A stretch of DNA of 64,000 nucleotides from Bacteroidia bacterium (lineage in GTDB: Bacteria; Bacteroidota; Bacteroidia; J057), in NCBI GenBank assembly GCA_030430575.1, contig JAUIKF010000030.1, positions 37,283 through 101,282 on the forward strand. Reading direction: 5' to 3'. Shown piece by piece: positions 26,174-36,226 of this stretch; the first letter of the stretch is position 1, and every line of letters begins with the position of its first letter. Made by a program: the position numbers and the translations under genes. A model generated the notes under the pieces. It saw only the letters and a program-made list of their open reading frames with translations. It was not told the DNA's origin and searched no databases.

Positions 26174-29100
26174 ATGTTTCCGATTACTTGTCACCGCTGG
26201 CTCCTTATTTTCCTCTTGTGCATTGTCATAACTCCCCTTCCTGGATATACGACTGATACCCTACGGGCTTATCGGTTTCTCCAGATAGCTGACAGCTTGG
26301 ATGATAAAGCGTTGTATGGAAAGGCCAGGCCATTCTATCAAAAAGCGGCGGCAGCATATGGCAATGAATGTATGTGGGGCAGAGCCATACAGTGCATTAA
26401 TTGGGCAGGTGACAAGTCTTGGGAAATCGGTGATTATCCGCAAGCCAAGATTTTATATGATTCGGCGAGCCATTTGGCAAATCGACACCTCGCCACAGAT
26501 CACCCCGCAGCACTCCAAACAGCTCTCGGATATGCTTTCCTCGATTATTTCAAAGATGATTTTGAAGGTTCTATTGCACGGAGCGAAGTCCTGGTGCCTC
26601 GACTGAAAAGGAGACTCGGTGAAGAAAGTATAGAGTTGGCACGGGCGCATAATATGATTGGGATTAGTTATGGGAAAAAGGGCGATTATGACCGTGCAGC
26701 GACCAATTTGGAGCGTTCGTTGGAAATAAGGCGAGCGGTTTTAGGCGAGAAAAATAGCTTGCTAGTTCCTGCTTATTTCAACCTCGCCAATGCATTTGAT
26801 GAAAAAGGGGATCACGAAAAAGCCTTGTATTATTTCAGACAATCGCTTCAGCTATGTATAGAACTTACAGGTCCAGAAAATCTCAACCTGTTTCACATAT
26901 ACATGGGTTTTGGGCGATATTATGCCAAGCAGAAACAGCATGAAACGGCCTTGGCGTATCAGCAAAAAGCCCTGAAGATAGGCTTGCGTCATTTGGGAGA
27001 GGAATCGCCATTGGTGGCTTACTGTTATCAGAATATAGGGGAATGTCTGCTTAAGCAGCAGCAGGCAGAAGAAGCCATCAAGTATTTCAAGCTGGCCGTT
27101 GATCTAAGGGAAAACAAATTGTCCAAAAAGTACTCAGAGCGCCTTGCCCTTTCCTACAAAAAAATGGGCAATAGCTACCATCTGCTAGGCGATACTGAGC
27201 TAAGAGACTATTATTATGATAAATCCCTCAATATGCTGGAAAGCTTGGGTAGTAAGCGAGTCGCTTTATCTCAAGTCTACCTCTCGAAGGCCAGGATCGC
27301 CCATGAAACAGGTGCTTGTGACAAGGCGCTTACCTTTATTCAGCAAGCAATGACGGCCTGTGTGTATGATTTTGAACACGAAGAGGAAAGTTTAGGGGAA
27401 GTAGATTTCTCTAATCCGAACCTAGACCAAGTACTTTCCCGCCCAGATTTGCTAGAAGCCTTAAAGCTAAAAGGAGATTGTTTGGAGCAAATGGTAGGAG
27501 AAAATAGCGCATTGACTCCGAACCTGCTGCCGCTGGCATTTGAGACCTATGAGCTGGCAGCTCAATTGATCGATCTGATCCGGCTGGATCTCAGTACGGA
27601 AGCGGCTTTGCAGGCCCTCTCAGCACATGCGACCTCTATTTACGAGGGGGGAATACGGACAGCGTGGAAGCTGAGAAATGCATCAATCGCTGGAAGCTGG
27701 GAAGCACGTGCATTTGTGTTAGCCGAAAAAAGCAAAGCTTATTGTTTGCTGAAGGCTTTTCATGGTCATCGCGCCCAGGCCCTGGCACAGTTGCCAGACA
27801 GCCTGCTCGAATACGAGCGAACCCTCAAAGTAGACCTCGCCTACTACCAGTCTCGTCTGCTAAAGGCTCAGACAAAGGGGGACACTACAAAGACTGCCCA
27901 TTTTGAGTGGTTGTTGGTAGGCAAACGGATTGAATATCAGCAATTTGTGGAAGATTTATCCCAAAACTATTCAGCCTATTACCACTATAAATATCCCCCG
28001 CAAATCGCCTCTCTTTCCACCCTCAGAGAGGTGATTTTATCAGGTAATACCACCCTTGTCGCCTATTTTTCGGGTAGCCAAAACTTGTACGCATTTAAGG
28101 TATCAGCGGAAGGTCTGACCTTGACTTCGCTAGGCGACCCAAAGACGTTGGTAAAACCTATTCAACAATTTCGACGCGCGTTGACTGACAGGGCTTTTTT
28201 GATGGATTCTTCTGCTCAAGCTTATGACCAGTTGACAACTAGTGGGTATGCCTTGTACCAAAAGCTGTTAGCACCATTGGTCCCTGACCCTTCCGCGCGG
28301 CTGCTCATCGTTCCAGACGGTCAGTTGAATTACCTCCCCTTTGAGCTATTGCTGACAGATCTGCCCGCCGATAAGGCGGTGAACTACCACACAGTTCCTT
28401 ATTTGCTAAAGACCGCTACCGTGTCTTACAGCCCTTCTACCCAATTGCTGTATGAAACCATCGGCAAAGTTACATCTCCTCAATCCCAAGGGTTCCTGGC
28501 CTTTGCGACAGGAAGTGCGCCGCGAGGCCATGCTATTTCCGTAGCCGAAGGGCAGCGGGGGAGGGGAGAGGCCCTGCCAGGGACCTACCAAGAGATCATG
28601 GCACTTTCACACTATTTCGAGGGAAAATACCTCGTGGGACATGAAGCAACCAAAGCTAATTTCCTCACCCAAGCACCCCATTGTCGCATGCTACACCTGG
28701 CGATGCATGCCAAGGTAGATAATGGCCATCCCCTTTATTCACGCCTTAATTTTGCCAAGACATCCACCGCCGACAGTACCTGTCTCTATGCCTACGAACT
28801 GAACCAGATGCGCTTACAAGCAGAATTGGTGGTGCTCAGCGGTTGTGAGACGGGGGTGGGATCGTACCAAAAAGGAGAAGGCGTGATGAGCCTTGCGCGT
28901 AGCTTCATGTATGCGGGAAGCCCTAGCTTAGTGATCAGCTTGTGGGAGATCGAGGACCGCTGTAGCGCCGAAGTCATGCAGCATTATTACCGAGGGCTCA
29001 AAGAAGGTCTTGGGAAGGATGAAGCCTTGCGACAAGCCAAACTGACATTTTTGGAAGAAGCAGACGCCTTGCGTGCTCATCCCTTCTTTTGGGGCGCCTT

Positions 29101-29254
29101 TGCCGCGATGGGAAATGCACAGCCGCTTGTCAGGGCATCGATTGTAGGAGAATTTTTGAGAAATAATTTTGGCTGGATCAGCTTGCTGATTGTGTTGGGG
29201 TTTTGTGCTTTTTGGTGGAAGTTTGAACCATATAAGGCATTTAAGGGCATATAA
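26174..29254 (+). CDS. TPR-CHAT caspase-fold protein, exported or membrane-anchored
   Basis: 1026 residues. The hydrophobic N-terminus (WLLIFLLCIVITPLPGY) is a signal peptide or anchor. Residues about 35-460 are TPR repeats, with clear units such as DYDRAATNLERSLEIRRAVL, DHEKALYYFRQSLQLCIELT and QAEEAIKYFKLAVDLRENKL. The CHAT domain covers about 620-985 with its dyad in place: LHLAMHA (His845) and LSGCETG (Cys891). A C-terminal helix (WISLLIVLGFCAFWW) and a short basic tail end the protein. CHAT is a caspase-like peptidase fold (separase relatives, and the Cas7-11-linked protease). The topology would place the protease on the outer side of the inner membrane, with a cytoplasmic tail. Substrates are unknown. 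Confidence 0.85.
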   Translation: MFPITCHRWLLIFLLCIVITPLPGYTTDTLRAYRFLQIADSLDDKALYGKARPFYQKAAAAYGNECMWGRAIQCINWAGDKSWEIGDYPQAKILYDSASHLANRHLATDHPAALQTALGYAFLDYFKDDFEGSIARSEVLVPRLKRRLGEESIELARAHNMIGISYGKKGDYDRAATNLERSLEIRRAVLGEKNSLLVPAYFNLANAFDEKGDHEKALYYFRQSLQLCIELTGPENLNLFHIYMGFGRYYAKQKQHETALAYQQKALKIGLRHLGEESPLVAYCYQNIGECLLKQQQAEEAIKYFKLAVDLRENKLSKKYSERLALSYKKMGNSYHLLGDTELRDYYYDKSLNMLESLGSKRVALSQVYLSKARIAHETGACDKALTFIQQAMTACVYDFEHEEESLGEVDFSNPNLDQVLSRPDLLEALKLKGDCLEQMVGENSALTPNLLPLAFETYELAAQLIDLIRLDLSTEAALQALSAHATSIYEGGIRTAWKLRNASIAGSWEARAFVLAEKSKAYCLLKAFHGHRAQALAQLPDSLLEYERTLKVDLAYYQSRLLKAQTKGDTTKTAHFEWLLVGKRIEYQQFVEDLSQNYSAYYHYKYPPQIASLSTLREVILSGNTTLVAYFSGSQNLYAFKVSAEGLTLTSLGDPKTLVKPIQQFRRALTDRAFLMDSSAQAYDQLTTSGYALYQKLLAPLVPDPSARLLIVPDGQLNYLPFELLLTDLPADKAVNYHTVPYLLKTATVSYSPSTQLLYETIGKVTSPQSQGFLAFATGSAPRGHAISVAEGQRGRGEALPGTYQEIMALSHYFEGKYLVGHEATKANFLTQAPHCRMLHLAMHAKVDNGHPLYSRLNFAKTSTADSTCLYAYELNQMRLQAELVVLSGCETGVGSYQKGEGVMSLARSFMYAGSPSLVISLWEIEDRCSAEVMQHYYRGLKEGLGKDEALRQAKLTFLEEADALRAHPFFWGAFAAMGNAQPLVRASIVGEFLRNNFGWISLLIVLGFCAFWWKFEPYKAFKGI

Positions 29255-29519
29255 GTGTTTTTCATTGAACCCTCTTCTTCTTAGCCTTTCAGGGATAATT
29301 GCCCAAAAATGTAAGTGAATCTGAGAAATGGTGGAAGTAATTTAGGGGAAAAGGTCAAGGTAAAAGATTTATGAAGGCAAATATTCCGCCTAAACAAACC
29401 CCTTGAAGATTAAAGCTTTAAACCCTTGAACCTTATTCTTCACCACCTGTGTTTCTCAGTTTTTGTTTTCCTGGTGTAAGGACAGGCGCCGCCCCGCTCA
29501 TCGAGCTGGAAAGCGCTTG

Positions 29520-29680
29520 TCCTAACCATTAAGACCGCTCGCCCTGCGGGCTCGCTGCGAGATCGTTCGCTGTCGCTCACTGCGAGATCGCTCAGGCCGA
29601 AGACGGCCTTCGCTACGAGACTTGTACTGAGCCTGCCGAAGTACCGTTCGGCTCGAAGACTCGCCTCACTGTCAGACAGG
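29520..29680. repeat. GCTCGAAGACTCGC-family repeat cluster, second locus
   Basis: Words ctgcgagatcgctc, ctacgagacttgtactgagc and gctcgaagactcgcctcact repeat in the same order as at 38690-38820. Confidence 0.7.
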
Positions 29681-29698
29681 AGTTGGCGAAATCAAAAA

Positions 29699-29730
29699 GA
29701 CCCAACAGATTTAAGAAAATCTGTTGGGTC
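29699..29730 (-). terminator. Strong hairpin, likely terminator of the alpha-2-macroglobulin gene
   Basis: GACCCAACAGATTT (29699-29712) and its perfect reverse complement (29717-29730) enclose a four-base loop. Read on the minus strand the stem is followed by TCTTTTTGA. It lies about 320 bases beyond the stop of the minus-strand gene ending at 30053. Confidence 0.6.
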
Positions 29731-30043
29731 TTCAATGTATATAGTGGCGATTAAAATCCTTTTCAAAAGAGCTGAAAGCTGGGCTTTTCAGGACAAGTCA
29801 CATCCCCCAATCGCCCGGGCCGCCCCCTTACTTCGGCTACGCTCAGTACAAGTCGCCATCCGCACAGAGGCCATCGCACAAGGGGGATACGCGCAAGGCC
29901 TAGCCAGACAGACAATGTCTGTTTCTTGTCTGACAGCGAGTCTTCGAGCGGGAGGAAAAATTCAAACGCAAATTCAAGATCAAGTTCAATTTCTTCTTTT
30001 TGAGGTTGAGCTTGAGTTTGCACTTGAACTTCTCTTAGCCTTC

Positions 30044-30058
30044 GAGCGGTCTCTACTC
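30044..30058. repeat. Repeat edge that carries the alpha-2-macroglobulin stop codon
   Basis: gagcggtctctactc is identical to 15913-15927. In both places the cta inside it is the TAG stop of a minus-strand gene, and the bases just outside (ttc) extend the GCTCGAAG repeat family. Confidence 0.75.
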
Positions 30059-33000
30059 CACCGTCACCCGCAACCCTTCCGAATGGCTCGTAAACTCCGG
30101 TGCATACATGCACTGGACCGTCGTGACGCCATTGGAGAAGTCACCTTCGTGGCTGACACGTAGGGGATATTCGAAGACATAGGTCTGGTTTCCACGCAGG
30201 CGACTGAAGAAGAAATGCGTCGCCGCATCCTTGGTGCTTTCGTAGTAGCCGAGGCCATCCTGGTACTTGTATTGGGACAATACATTGATGGGTTCGAAGC
30301 CGGAGGCGCGATGGTCCTTCATGTGCACGTACTCCATGTCGCGGTCTACGCGCAGCTCTATGCGAACGACAACTTTGTCGCCAGGTTCGAGCTTGCGATC
30401 GGCAATGGCGACTAGCTTAGGCCCCTTTTCTGTGATTTCCTCTACAAACAGTGCTTTCTGAATCTTCAGTGGGGTCTCAGCATAGGTGATTTTGTCCAAA
30501 TCCTCAAAATACTGCCAGTAAAGCGCCCCCCAAGCCACGCCGTCTTCTTTCTTCTCAACGGTCACCTTGCCCATCTCAGGCTTGATTTCCTCACGGAGCC
30601 AAGCGGTTTTGTAATAACCCGTTCCGGCTTCCACTTTGGCGTCGTGACGTTTATAAGGATCTATGACTTCACCACCTAGCGAAACCGCCACTTGGCGGTC
30701 AGCTTCCAACAGGTCAGTTCCTGTCATCAGTAGGGCATTACACGCTGCGACCGTGGCGCGGGTCGTCTTCCAATCGTTGGTTTGCTTATTTTTCAGTAAC
30801 CAAATCTTCATGGCTTCCACAGACTTCACGTCGTTTTCCACTTCGTGAAATGCTTCAACCAAAAGAGACTGCTGTTCGATAGGCGCTTGGTACCAATAAT
30901 AGCCGTTTCCTTGCTTCCAGTACATGCCCAGTTCGGGATGTACGATGGCGTTTTGGCGAAGGCCTTCAAGAACTTCTTCACTCACGGCGTGATCCGTATG
31001 ACGGTGGAGGACCAGCGAAATCATGCCTTGCATATAGCGACTTTGGTCAGGCCAGAACTTTTTGGCCTGGCCATAATAGTAGTCGTAGGCTTCTTGCGTT
31101 CCTTTTGCGAGGGCTATATCGGGGTAAAAGGACCGCATATACAGGTACTGTATCTGGCTGTAGCCGATATGCTGTTTCTGAAGGTCGTCGCCTTTATAGT
31201 ATCGTTTGAGCTGTGCGTAATCTTTTTGCAATTCGCGGTCGAGGTAAGGCAAGGCCTTGGTCACCATGCTCAGGACTTCTGGGTCGCCTGTGGCTGTTCC
31301 CACGCCCAGCTTGGTGAGGTGGCCCATGCCTGTCACGATGATATTCGTAATGTAAGGACTGGGGCGCATGCCTGGGAACCAGGCAAAGCCGCCTTCACCC
31401 GTCTGAAGCTTCGCCAGCTTGTCTTTGGCGCGGCCTAGCTCATCCGCCATGCGGTTGAGGTCAAAGAGCAGCCCTACGCGCTGCTTACGTTCACTTTCGC
31501 TGTTGGCGTTGAGGAGCCAAGGCGTCTCTTCGAGGAGCACAGACTTGAGCTCCTGGTTGTTCTCCAGATTGGAGAGCAAAGCGCCCCGTGCGTCTACGTC
31601 GCTCTCTGCCTGGGAGCGCCACTGCTCAAATACTCGCTGAATCTTGGGACTGCTCGTCGCGATATGACTCGCCAAAGCATTCGCATAAAAGCGGCTGAAA
31701 ATCTGCTCGGAGCATTCGTGTGGATACTCGATGAGGTAAGGTAATGCCTGGACGGCGTACCAAGCAGGATTGGAGGTGAACTCCAAGGTCAGGCGCTGGT
31801 GGACCAGCGTAGACGACTGCTGCGCCGCTAGCAATTTATCAAAGGTAAATTCTTTGGTGCCGATGCCACTCACGGGCAAGGGCAGGCTTTCCGTCACCAA
31901 CATGCGGTTGGTGAGGATGGGGAGGACGTTTTCCTCTCCATCAGAGAACTCTCCTGCGCGTGCCACCACTTGCGTCACGACGGCCTGGACATTGTCAGGC
32001 ACCGTGAGGTCCCAACTCAGAGCGGCGCTCTGTCCCGCCTCTGCACGGAAGACCTGACTGGCATTCCCCAAGCCAAACTTCTCCCCAATCGGCTGCATGG
32101 TCATCGCATCCAAGAGGATAAGTTCTGCGCTGCCGTCAAGGGCCTGTTCGCTGAGGTTGGAGACCTTGGCGGTGAGGGCGATTTTGTCGCCCTGGCGCAA
32201 GAAGCGAGGCAGGTGAGGCATCACCATGAGTTCCTTCTGCGTCACGACTTCGGCGTTGATGGTCCCTGTCTTGAGGTCCTTGGTATGTGCCAATCCCAGG
32301 AAACGCCAGCGCGTAAGCGCTTCAGGCATGGTGAAGTTCAGGAGGACATGGCCTGCTTTATCGGTTTGTAGTTGAGGGAAAAAGAAGGCGGTTTCGTTGA
32401 GATTTGTGCGGATAGAGACTTCTGCGTTGGGGTCGGGCTCAGAAACGGGATCATCAAATGGATCATCGCGGTCTGGAATTCCATCTTGATCACTGTCCAA
32501 TGTGACTCCATGCGCATCAACGGGCATTCCTTCAGGCGCATCAGGTTCGTCAAAGTCTCCTGAACTCTTATCCATAAATCCTAAGTTTACAGACTCTTCT
32601 AAAGGCATTGCCATGCGTGAACGCTCTTCTACAGGCTCGGCACTTCTCGAAAAATAAGGTGCACTTCTAGACCTCCGGTTGTACATGCCCCCTCCAAATC
32701 CAAACAAATTCAACTGATCATAACTATGGGTCTCCACGCTACGATAATGCGGATTCCACTCATCCGAGATCAGTTGTGCGCGTTCCGTCCCAAAGCCATA
32801 CTGGCTCATATAGCTGAGCTGGCGGCTATAGTTCGGATTGAGCCATAGGCCAAAGCTATTGGGGCGAGAGAAGGCATCGAGAGACGCATCGTACATGGCA
32901 GCGACTAGCTCCGCCGCGACGGCTTCGCCTTTGGACCCTGCAATCTTCAATTGCCATTCCTCTTCTGCGCCTGGGCGCAGTTTGGAGCGGAAGGTGCCCC

Positions 33001-36000
33001 AACTGAGGCTCAGTTGCTTATTGGTCCACGGCACGCCGATGGGGCCTGCCTGGTCGTGAAATTCGTTGAGGCTGATGTAGGCAAAAGTGTAGGAGATGCC
33101 GCCTCTGTGGGTTTCTTTGATGGGCACCTCAACGGTGAGGGCTTTACCTCCTTTTACTTTCAGCAAGGCTTCTTTGAGCACCTCACGGCCTTGAACCAAT
33201 TGGTATTTTACATAAAGACGCTTCGCAGAAGTCGTCAGGCGCAGGGTCGCCGTTTCGCCTGGCTCATAGTGACTTTTGCTGGCCACATGCACCACTTCCA
33301 ATAATTGAGGAACGGCTGGCCTTTTTGCCTTTTTGGCGGAGAGCGTCACATATTCGAGGAGCTTGATCTCGTTGCCATCTTTATCCGCTGTTGTAAATTC
33401 GATGGCGTATGTGCCAGGGTCGGCATTTTCCAATACTTCCAAGCCTACTTCTTTGCTTTCGCCTGTATTTACCTTCGTTTCCAGTACCGCTTCTCCTTTT
33501 GGCCATGCGCGTTTATCGTGTTCATTTTTGTAAACATCATTGGGGAAAAGGTTTTTGTATGCCTTCTCACTCATGAGATGCTTGTCAGGCTGTGGCCATT
33601 TGCGGTGACGAAGCACGTTTTTGGGTGCTTGAAGCGGATAAATGGAAACTTCCCCTATAGCAGCTTCAAATTCCCCTGCAAGGTTGGTGGTATTGAGGGT
33701 AATATTGCGTAAAGCGCCTTGTGTAAGCGCTTCTGGTACGTCCATTTTTACCTCAAGAGATATATACCCCGCACGAATTCGGGTCTGTGAACTGCGTGTT
33801 TCGCCCGAAATATCGACGACATCGGCGTAGACGGTGTAGGTGAAAATGGGGTTGTCATCCTTGTCCAAGCTGTTGTCGGGGATCAGGGTAAAAGGCACTT
33901 CGAATTTGCCTTCTTTGTCGGTGGTGAGAGTTCCACTGGCGATTTCGCGTTGCGGACTAGAAGGTAAAGGCTGCCACCAGCGGAAGTAGCCCCAATACGG
34001 GAAGCTCGCTTCTCGCACCACGCGGTAGCGAACTTCGGCCCCGTCGATGACGCTGCCGGCATAGGCCTTGGCAATGCCCTGTGCTTTGACTTCGTCATTC
34101 AGCGCAAAACTGCCTTTCAGCGGTTCAAAGGTCACTTCAAATTTGGGACGCTTGTATTCCTCTACCCGGAAATAAATGTCCCCATTATCGGTCTGGAGGT
34201 GCATATTGCCCAACAATCCGCTCGTGGGCGCGACAAAACTGCCCGTAAAAGTGCCGTATTCATTCGTGGTCAGCTCGAGTTTTTGTACTTCCTGATAATT
34301 CGCATCATACAGATTGACCGTATGTTTTGTATTGGGGCTGATGCTATGTGTATCCCCGTCTTTATTCAGAACAATTCCTTTGAAATAAATGGTCTGTCCT
34401 GGGCGATAGATGGTTCGGTCAAGGAAAAATTTGGTGACTTGGATACCCAGTCCTGGATCATTTCCATAATAATACCCTCCCCCTCTGTACTCAGCGCGAT
34501 AGCTATCATCTTTATAAGTAAAGTGAAGCGAAACGTCGCGCTGATAGCGATCTATAAATACCTTGGCTTCCCCTTGCTTATTGGTGGTTTGGGCGTCTGC
34601 GAATCTGATCCACTCCTTTTGATCATACTCAAATTTATAAGGCTGAATCAATACGCCTTTTAGGGGTTTGCCACTTTCCCGGTCACGGACCTGCAAGGTC
34701 GCGCCTTGGTCATCGATTTGCTGCGCAAAAAAACTGATGCCTGAGACGGCTGTGCGTGCATAAGCAATCGCTTGATTTTTGACCAAAAACTCTGAATGAT
34801 CAGCTACTAGGACGATGTATTCTCCCAAGGGCAAAGCTGGCACAGCAACCTCCACGGCATGGGTATGGAAGTCTGGGTCTTCGGGCAAATCAATGCTCCA
34901 CGCTTCGACTACAGGCTGCTTTCTCAGAATCTCTGCCAACTGCTCTTGATCGGAGTATTGCATCTTAATAAGCTGGGCATCAAGGGCTTCTGTGCGTTGG
35001 ATGACGCGTGCATGGAGCTTGGCGAGGTTGCGGTAGCGCACATACATGCGGAAGGGCTGATCTGGTACATTCACCTCTTCGAGGGTGACTTCCAGGCTGC
35101 GGCTCAGCAAGCCTAGCTGGATGTTTTGGCACAATTTTGCGCCTTCGCTATCGGGGAATTTTTTAATGGCTTCTTTACAGAGGTCATTGGCTTGTTGGTA
35201 ATCCCATTTATACTTGTCGCTTGCAATTGCATTATAGTTTCCGGCTCGGTTGCTGTATTGCTCGGCAATTCGGGCGGTCACCAGGGTAGACACTGGGTGG
35301 TCCTTATGCTGAGCGTGTAAGGCTTCCAGTGAGCGTAAATAAAGCGTATCGCTGTCATCGCCTACGGCGTGAGACTGGGCAAAATCGAGGCGCGCCAACT
35401 CGGCATCAACCAAGGCGTAAGTATTGTCGCCTTTGAGGTGGAAACGCAGCAATTCCTGCAAGATGCGCGTGCCCTGAAAGTCACGCGACATGAGGTCCTG
35501 TGGGACAAAGGTGAGGTTAACAAAATTTTTTGTGGGCAGGAATGCCTGCTCATTGGTGAGTTCAAAGACATGCGCAGGTTCACTGAGGCTGGTTTCTGAG
35601 CTTTTGAAGAAATTCAATGCGCGATGCGCCAGCAAATCGTACAACGTAGGCCGGTAGCGAGCAGACTCTCTGCCTTCCGTCAACAATGGGCGAAAGTCTT
35701 CAATAGGGATTGCTTGCAATTTTTCAGCATTTTCAAGCGCAGCGAGGTAGTGCTTACCCGCCGCTTCCATGATGGTGGCGATGTCCCATGTGGTAAAGTC
35801 ATCAGGCTTGATGTCTACTGCCGTGCGATTGGCGATCCGCCAACGGTTTTGGCGGTAGTACTGGTAGTACATCTGCCCGGTGATGGTAGCCAGGATGTTT
35901 TTGGTGGGGAAATCGGACCGCTCAGTCTCTGCTTGTATAAGGGCTAAATTGATGGAGTCAGATTTCTCTTTCAAGAAGCCATTGAGGGACATTTTGTGCA

Positions 36001-36226
36001 ATAATCCCTTGATGATCTGCACATCCTGCTTGTCTGCGCGGGCTTTGTCAATGAGTTCGTCAATGGCCTTATAGGCGTCCTGGGAGCGTTTTTTTGCCAT
36101 GAACTGGTCGATCTTCGACCAAGCTTTGTCATAATAGGTGCTGTCAGTCATGGGAGCGTCTGGGGTTTGGGCAAAAAGGCCAAAGCCAAAAAGGAGGAGG
36201 AGGGTGAAAAGGGGGGCTTTATGCAT
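30053..36226 (-). CDS. Alpha-2-macroglobulin family protein
   Basis: 2057 residues with signal peptide MHKAPLFTLLLLFGFGLFAQ and no lipobox. The N-terminal 450 residues are helical, TPR-like. MG-type domains follow (FLDRTIYRPGQTIYFKGIVL is the MG2 hallmark; VEEYKRPKFEV; YEPGETATLRLTTSA). A calcium-binding-like linker, DSDQDGIPDRDDPFDDP, lies near residue 1245. The A2M region has FPQLQTDKAGHVLLNFTMPE, and the alpha-helical thioester domain has YPHECSEQIFSRF near residue 1500, where CSEQ matches the CxEQ thioester pattern. Bacterial homologs are protease traps in the periplasm; Bacteroidota versions of this length are common and of unknown target. It is a single-gene unit. Confidence 0.93.
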   Translation of the reverse strand: MHKAPLFTLLLLFGFGLFAQTPDAPMTDSTYYDKAWSKIDQFMAKKRSQDAYKAIDELIDKARADKQDVQIIKGLLHKMSLNGFLKEKSDSINLALIQAETERSDFPTKNILATITGQMYYQYYRQNRWRIANRTAVDIKPDDFTTWDIATIMEAAGKHYLAALENAEKLQAIPIEDFRPLLTEGRESARYRPTLYDLLAHRALNFFKSSETSLSEPAHVFELTNEQAFLPTKNFVNLTFVPQDLMSRDFQGTRILQELLRFHLKGDNTYALVDAELARLDFAQSHAVGDDSDTLYLRSLEALHAQHKDHPVSTLVTARIAEQYSNRAGNYNAIASDKYKWDYQQANDLCKEAIKKFPDSEGAKLCQNIQLGLLSRSLEVTLEEVNVPDQPFRMYVRYRNLAKLHARVIQRTEALDAQLIKMQYSDQEQLAEILRKQPVVEAWSIDLPEDPDFHTHAVEVAVPALPLGEYIVLVADHSEFLVKNQAIAYARTAVSGISFFAQQIDDQGATLQVRDRESGKPLKGVLIQPYKFEYDQKEWIRFADAQTTNKQGEAKVFIDRYQRDVSLHFTYKDDSYRAEYRGGGYYYGNDPGLGIQVTKFFLDRTIYRPGQTIYFKGIVLNKDGDTHSISPNTKHTVNLYDANYQEVQKLELTTNEYGTFTGSFVAPTSGLLGNMHLQTDNGDIYFRVEEYKRPKFEVTFEPLKGSFALNDEVKAQGIAKAYAGSVIDGAEVRYRVVREASFPYWGYFRWWQPLPSSPQREIASGTLTTDKEGKFEVPFTLIPDNSLDKDDNPIFTYTVYADVVDISGETRSSQTRIRAGYISLEVKMDVPEALTQGALRNITLNTTNLAGEFEAAIGEVSIYPLQAPKNVLRHRKWPQPDKHLMSEKAYKNLFPNDVYKNEHDKRAWPKGEAVLETKVNTGESKEVGLEVLENADPGTYAIEFTTADKDGNEIKLLEYVTLSAKKAKRPAVPQLLEVVHVASKSHYEPGETATLRLTTSAKRLYVKYQLVQGREVLKEALLKVKGGKALTVEVPIKETHRGGISYTFAYISLNEFHDQAGPIGVPWTNKQLSLSWGTFRSKLRPGAEEEWQLKIAGSKGEAVAAELVAAMYDASLDAFSRPNSFGLWLNPNYSRQLSYMSQYGFGTERAQLISDEWNPHYRSVETHSYDQLNLFGFGGGMYNRRSRSAPYFSRSAEPVEERSRMAMPLEESVNLGFMDKSSGDFDEPDAPEGMPVDAHGVTLDSDQDGIPDRDDPFDDPVSEPDPNAEVSIRTNLNETAFFFPQLQTDKAGHVLLNFTMPEALTRWRFLGLAHTKDLKTGTINAEVVTQKELMVMPHLPRFLRQGDKIALTAKVSNLSEQALDGSAELILLDAMTMQPIGEKFGLGNASQVFRAEAGQSAALSWDLTVPDNVQAVVTQVVARAGEFSDGEENVLPILTNRMLVTESLPLPVSGIGTKEFTFDKLLAAQQSSTLVHQRLTLEFTSNPAWYAVQALPYLIEYPHECSEQIFSRFYANALASHIATSSPKIQRVFEQWRSQAESDVDARGALLSNLENNQELKSVLLEETPWLLNANSESERKQRVGLLFDLNRMADELGRAKDKLAKLQTGEGGFAWFPGMRPSPYITNIIVTGMGHLTKLGVGTATGDPEVLSMVTKALPYLDRELQKDYAQLKRYYKGDDLQKQHIGYSQIQYLYMRSFYPDIALAKGTQEAYDYYYGQAKKFWPDQSRYMQGMISLVLHRHTDHAVSEEVLEGLRQNAIVHPELGMYWKQGNGYYWYQAPIEQQSLLVEAFHEVENDVKSVEAMKIWLLKNKQTNDWKTTRATVAACNALLMTGTDLLEADRQVAVSLGGEVIDPYKRHDAKVEAGTGYYKTAWLREEIKPEMGKVTVEKKEDGVAWGALYWQYFEDLDKITYAETPLKIQKALFVEEITEKGPKLVAIADRKLEPGDKVVVRIELRVDRDMEYVHMKDHRASGFEPINVLSQYKYQDGLGYYESTKDAATHFFFSRLRGNQTYVFEYPLRVSHEGDFSNGVTTVQCMYAPEFTSHSEGLRVTVE

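Larger units (their letters stand above)
29255..30043. other. Long intergenic region made of stacked repeats
   Basis: No gene was supported. It holds a hairpin at 29479-29523 (aggacaggcgc against gcgcttgtcct), GCTCGAAGACTCGC-family repeats at 29520-29680, a terminator-like hairpin at 29699-29730, and TTCAAG-type repeats at 29955-30030. ORFs here are short, in repeat DNA and of poor protein composition. Confidence 0.6.

Noticed and set aside
29735..30163. 142-residue ORF
   Set aside because: It consists of repeat DNA and the antisense of the alpha-2-macroglobulin 3' end, with no conserved motif.
31419..32563. Several plus-strand ORFs of 60-130 residues
   Set aside because: All lie opposite the alpha-2-macroglobulin gene, which has continuous domain similarity on the minus strand.
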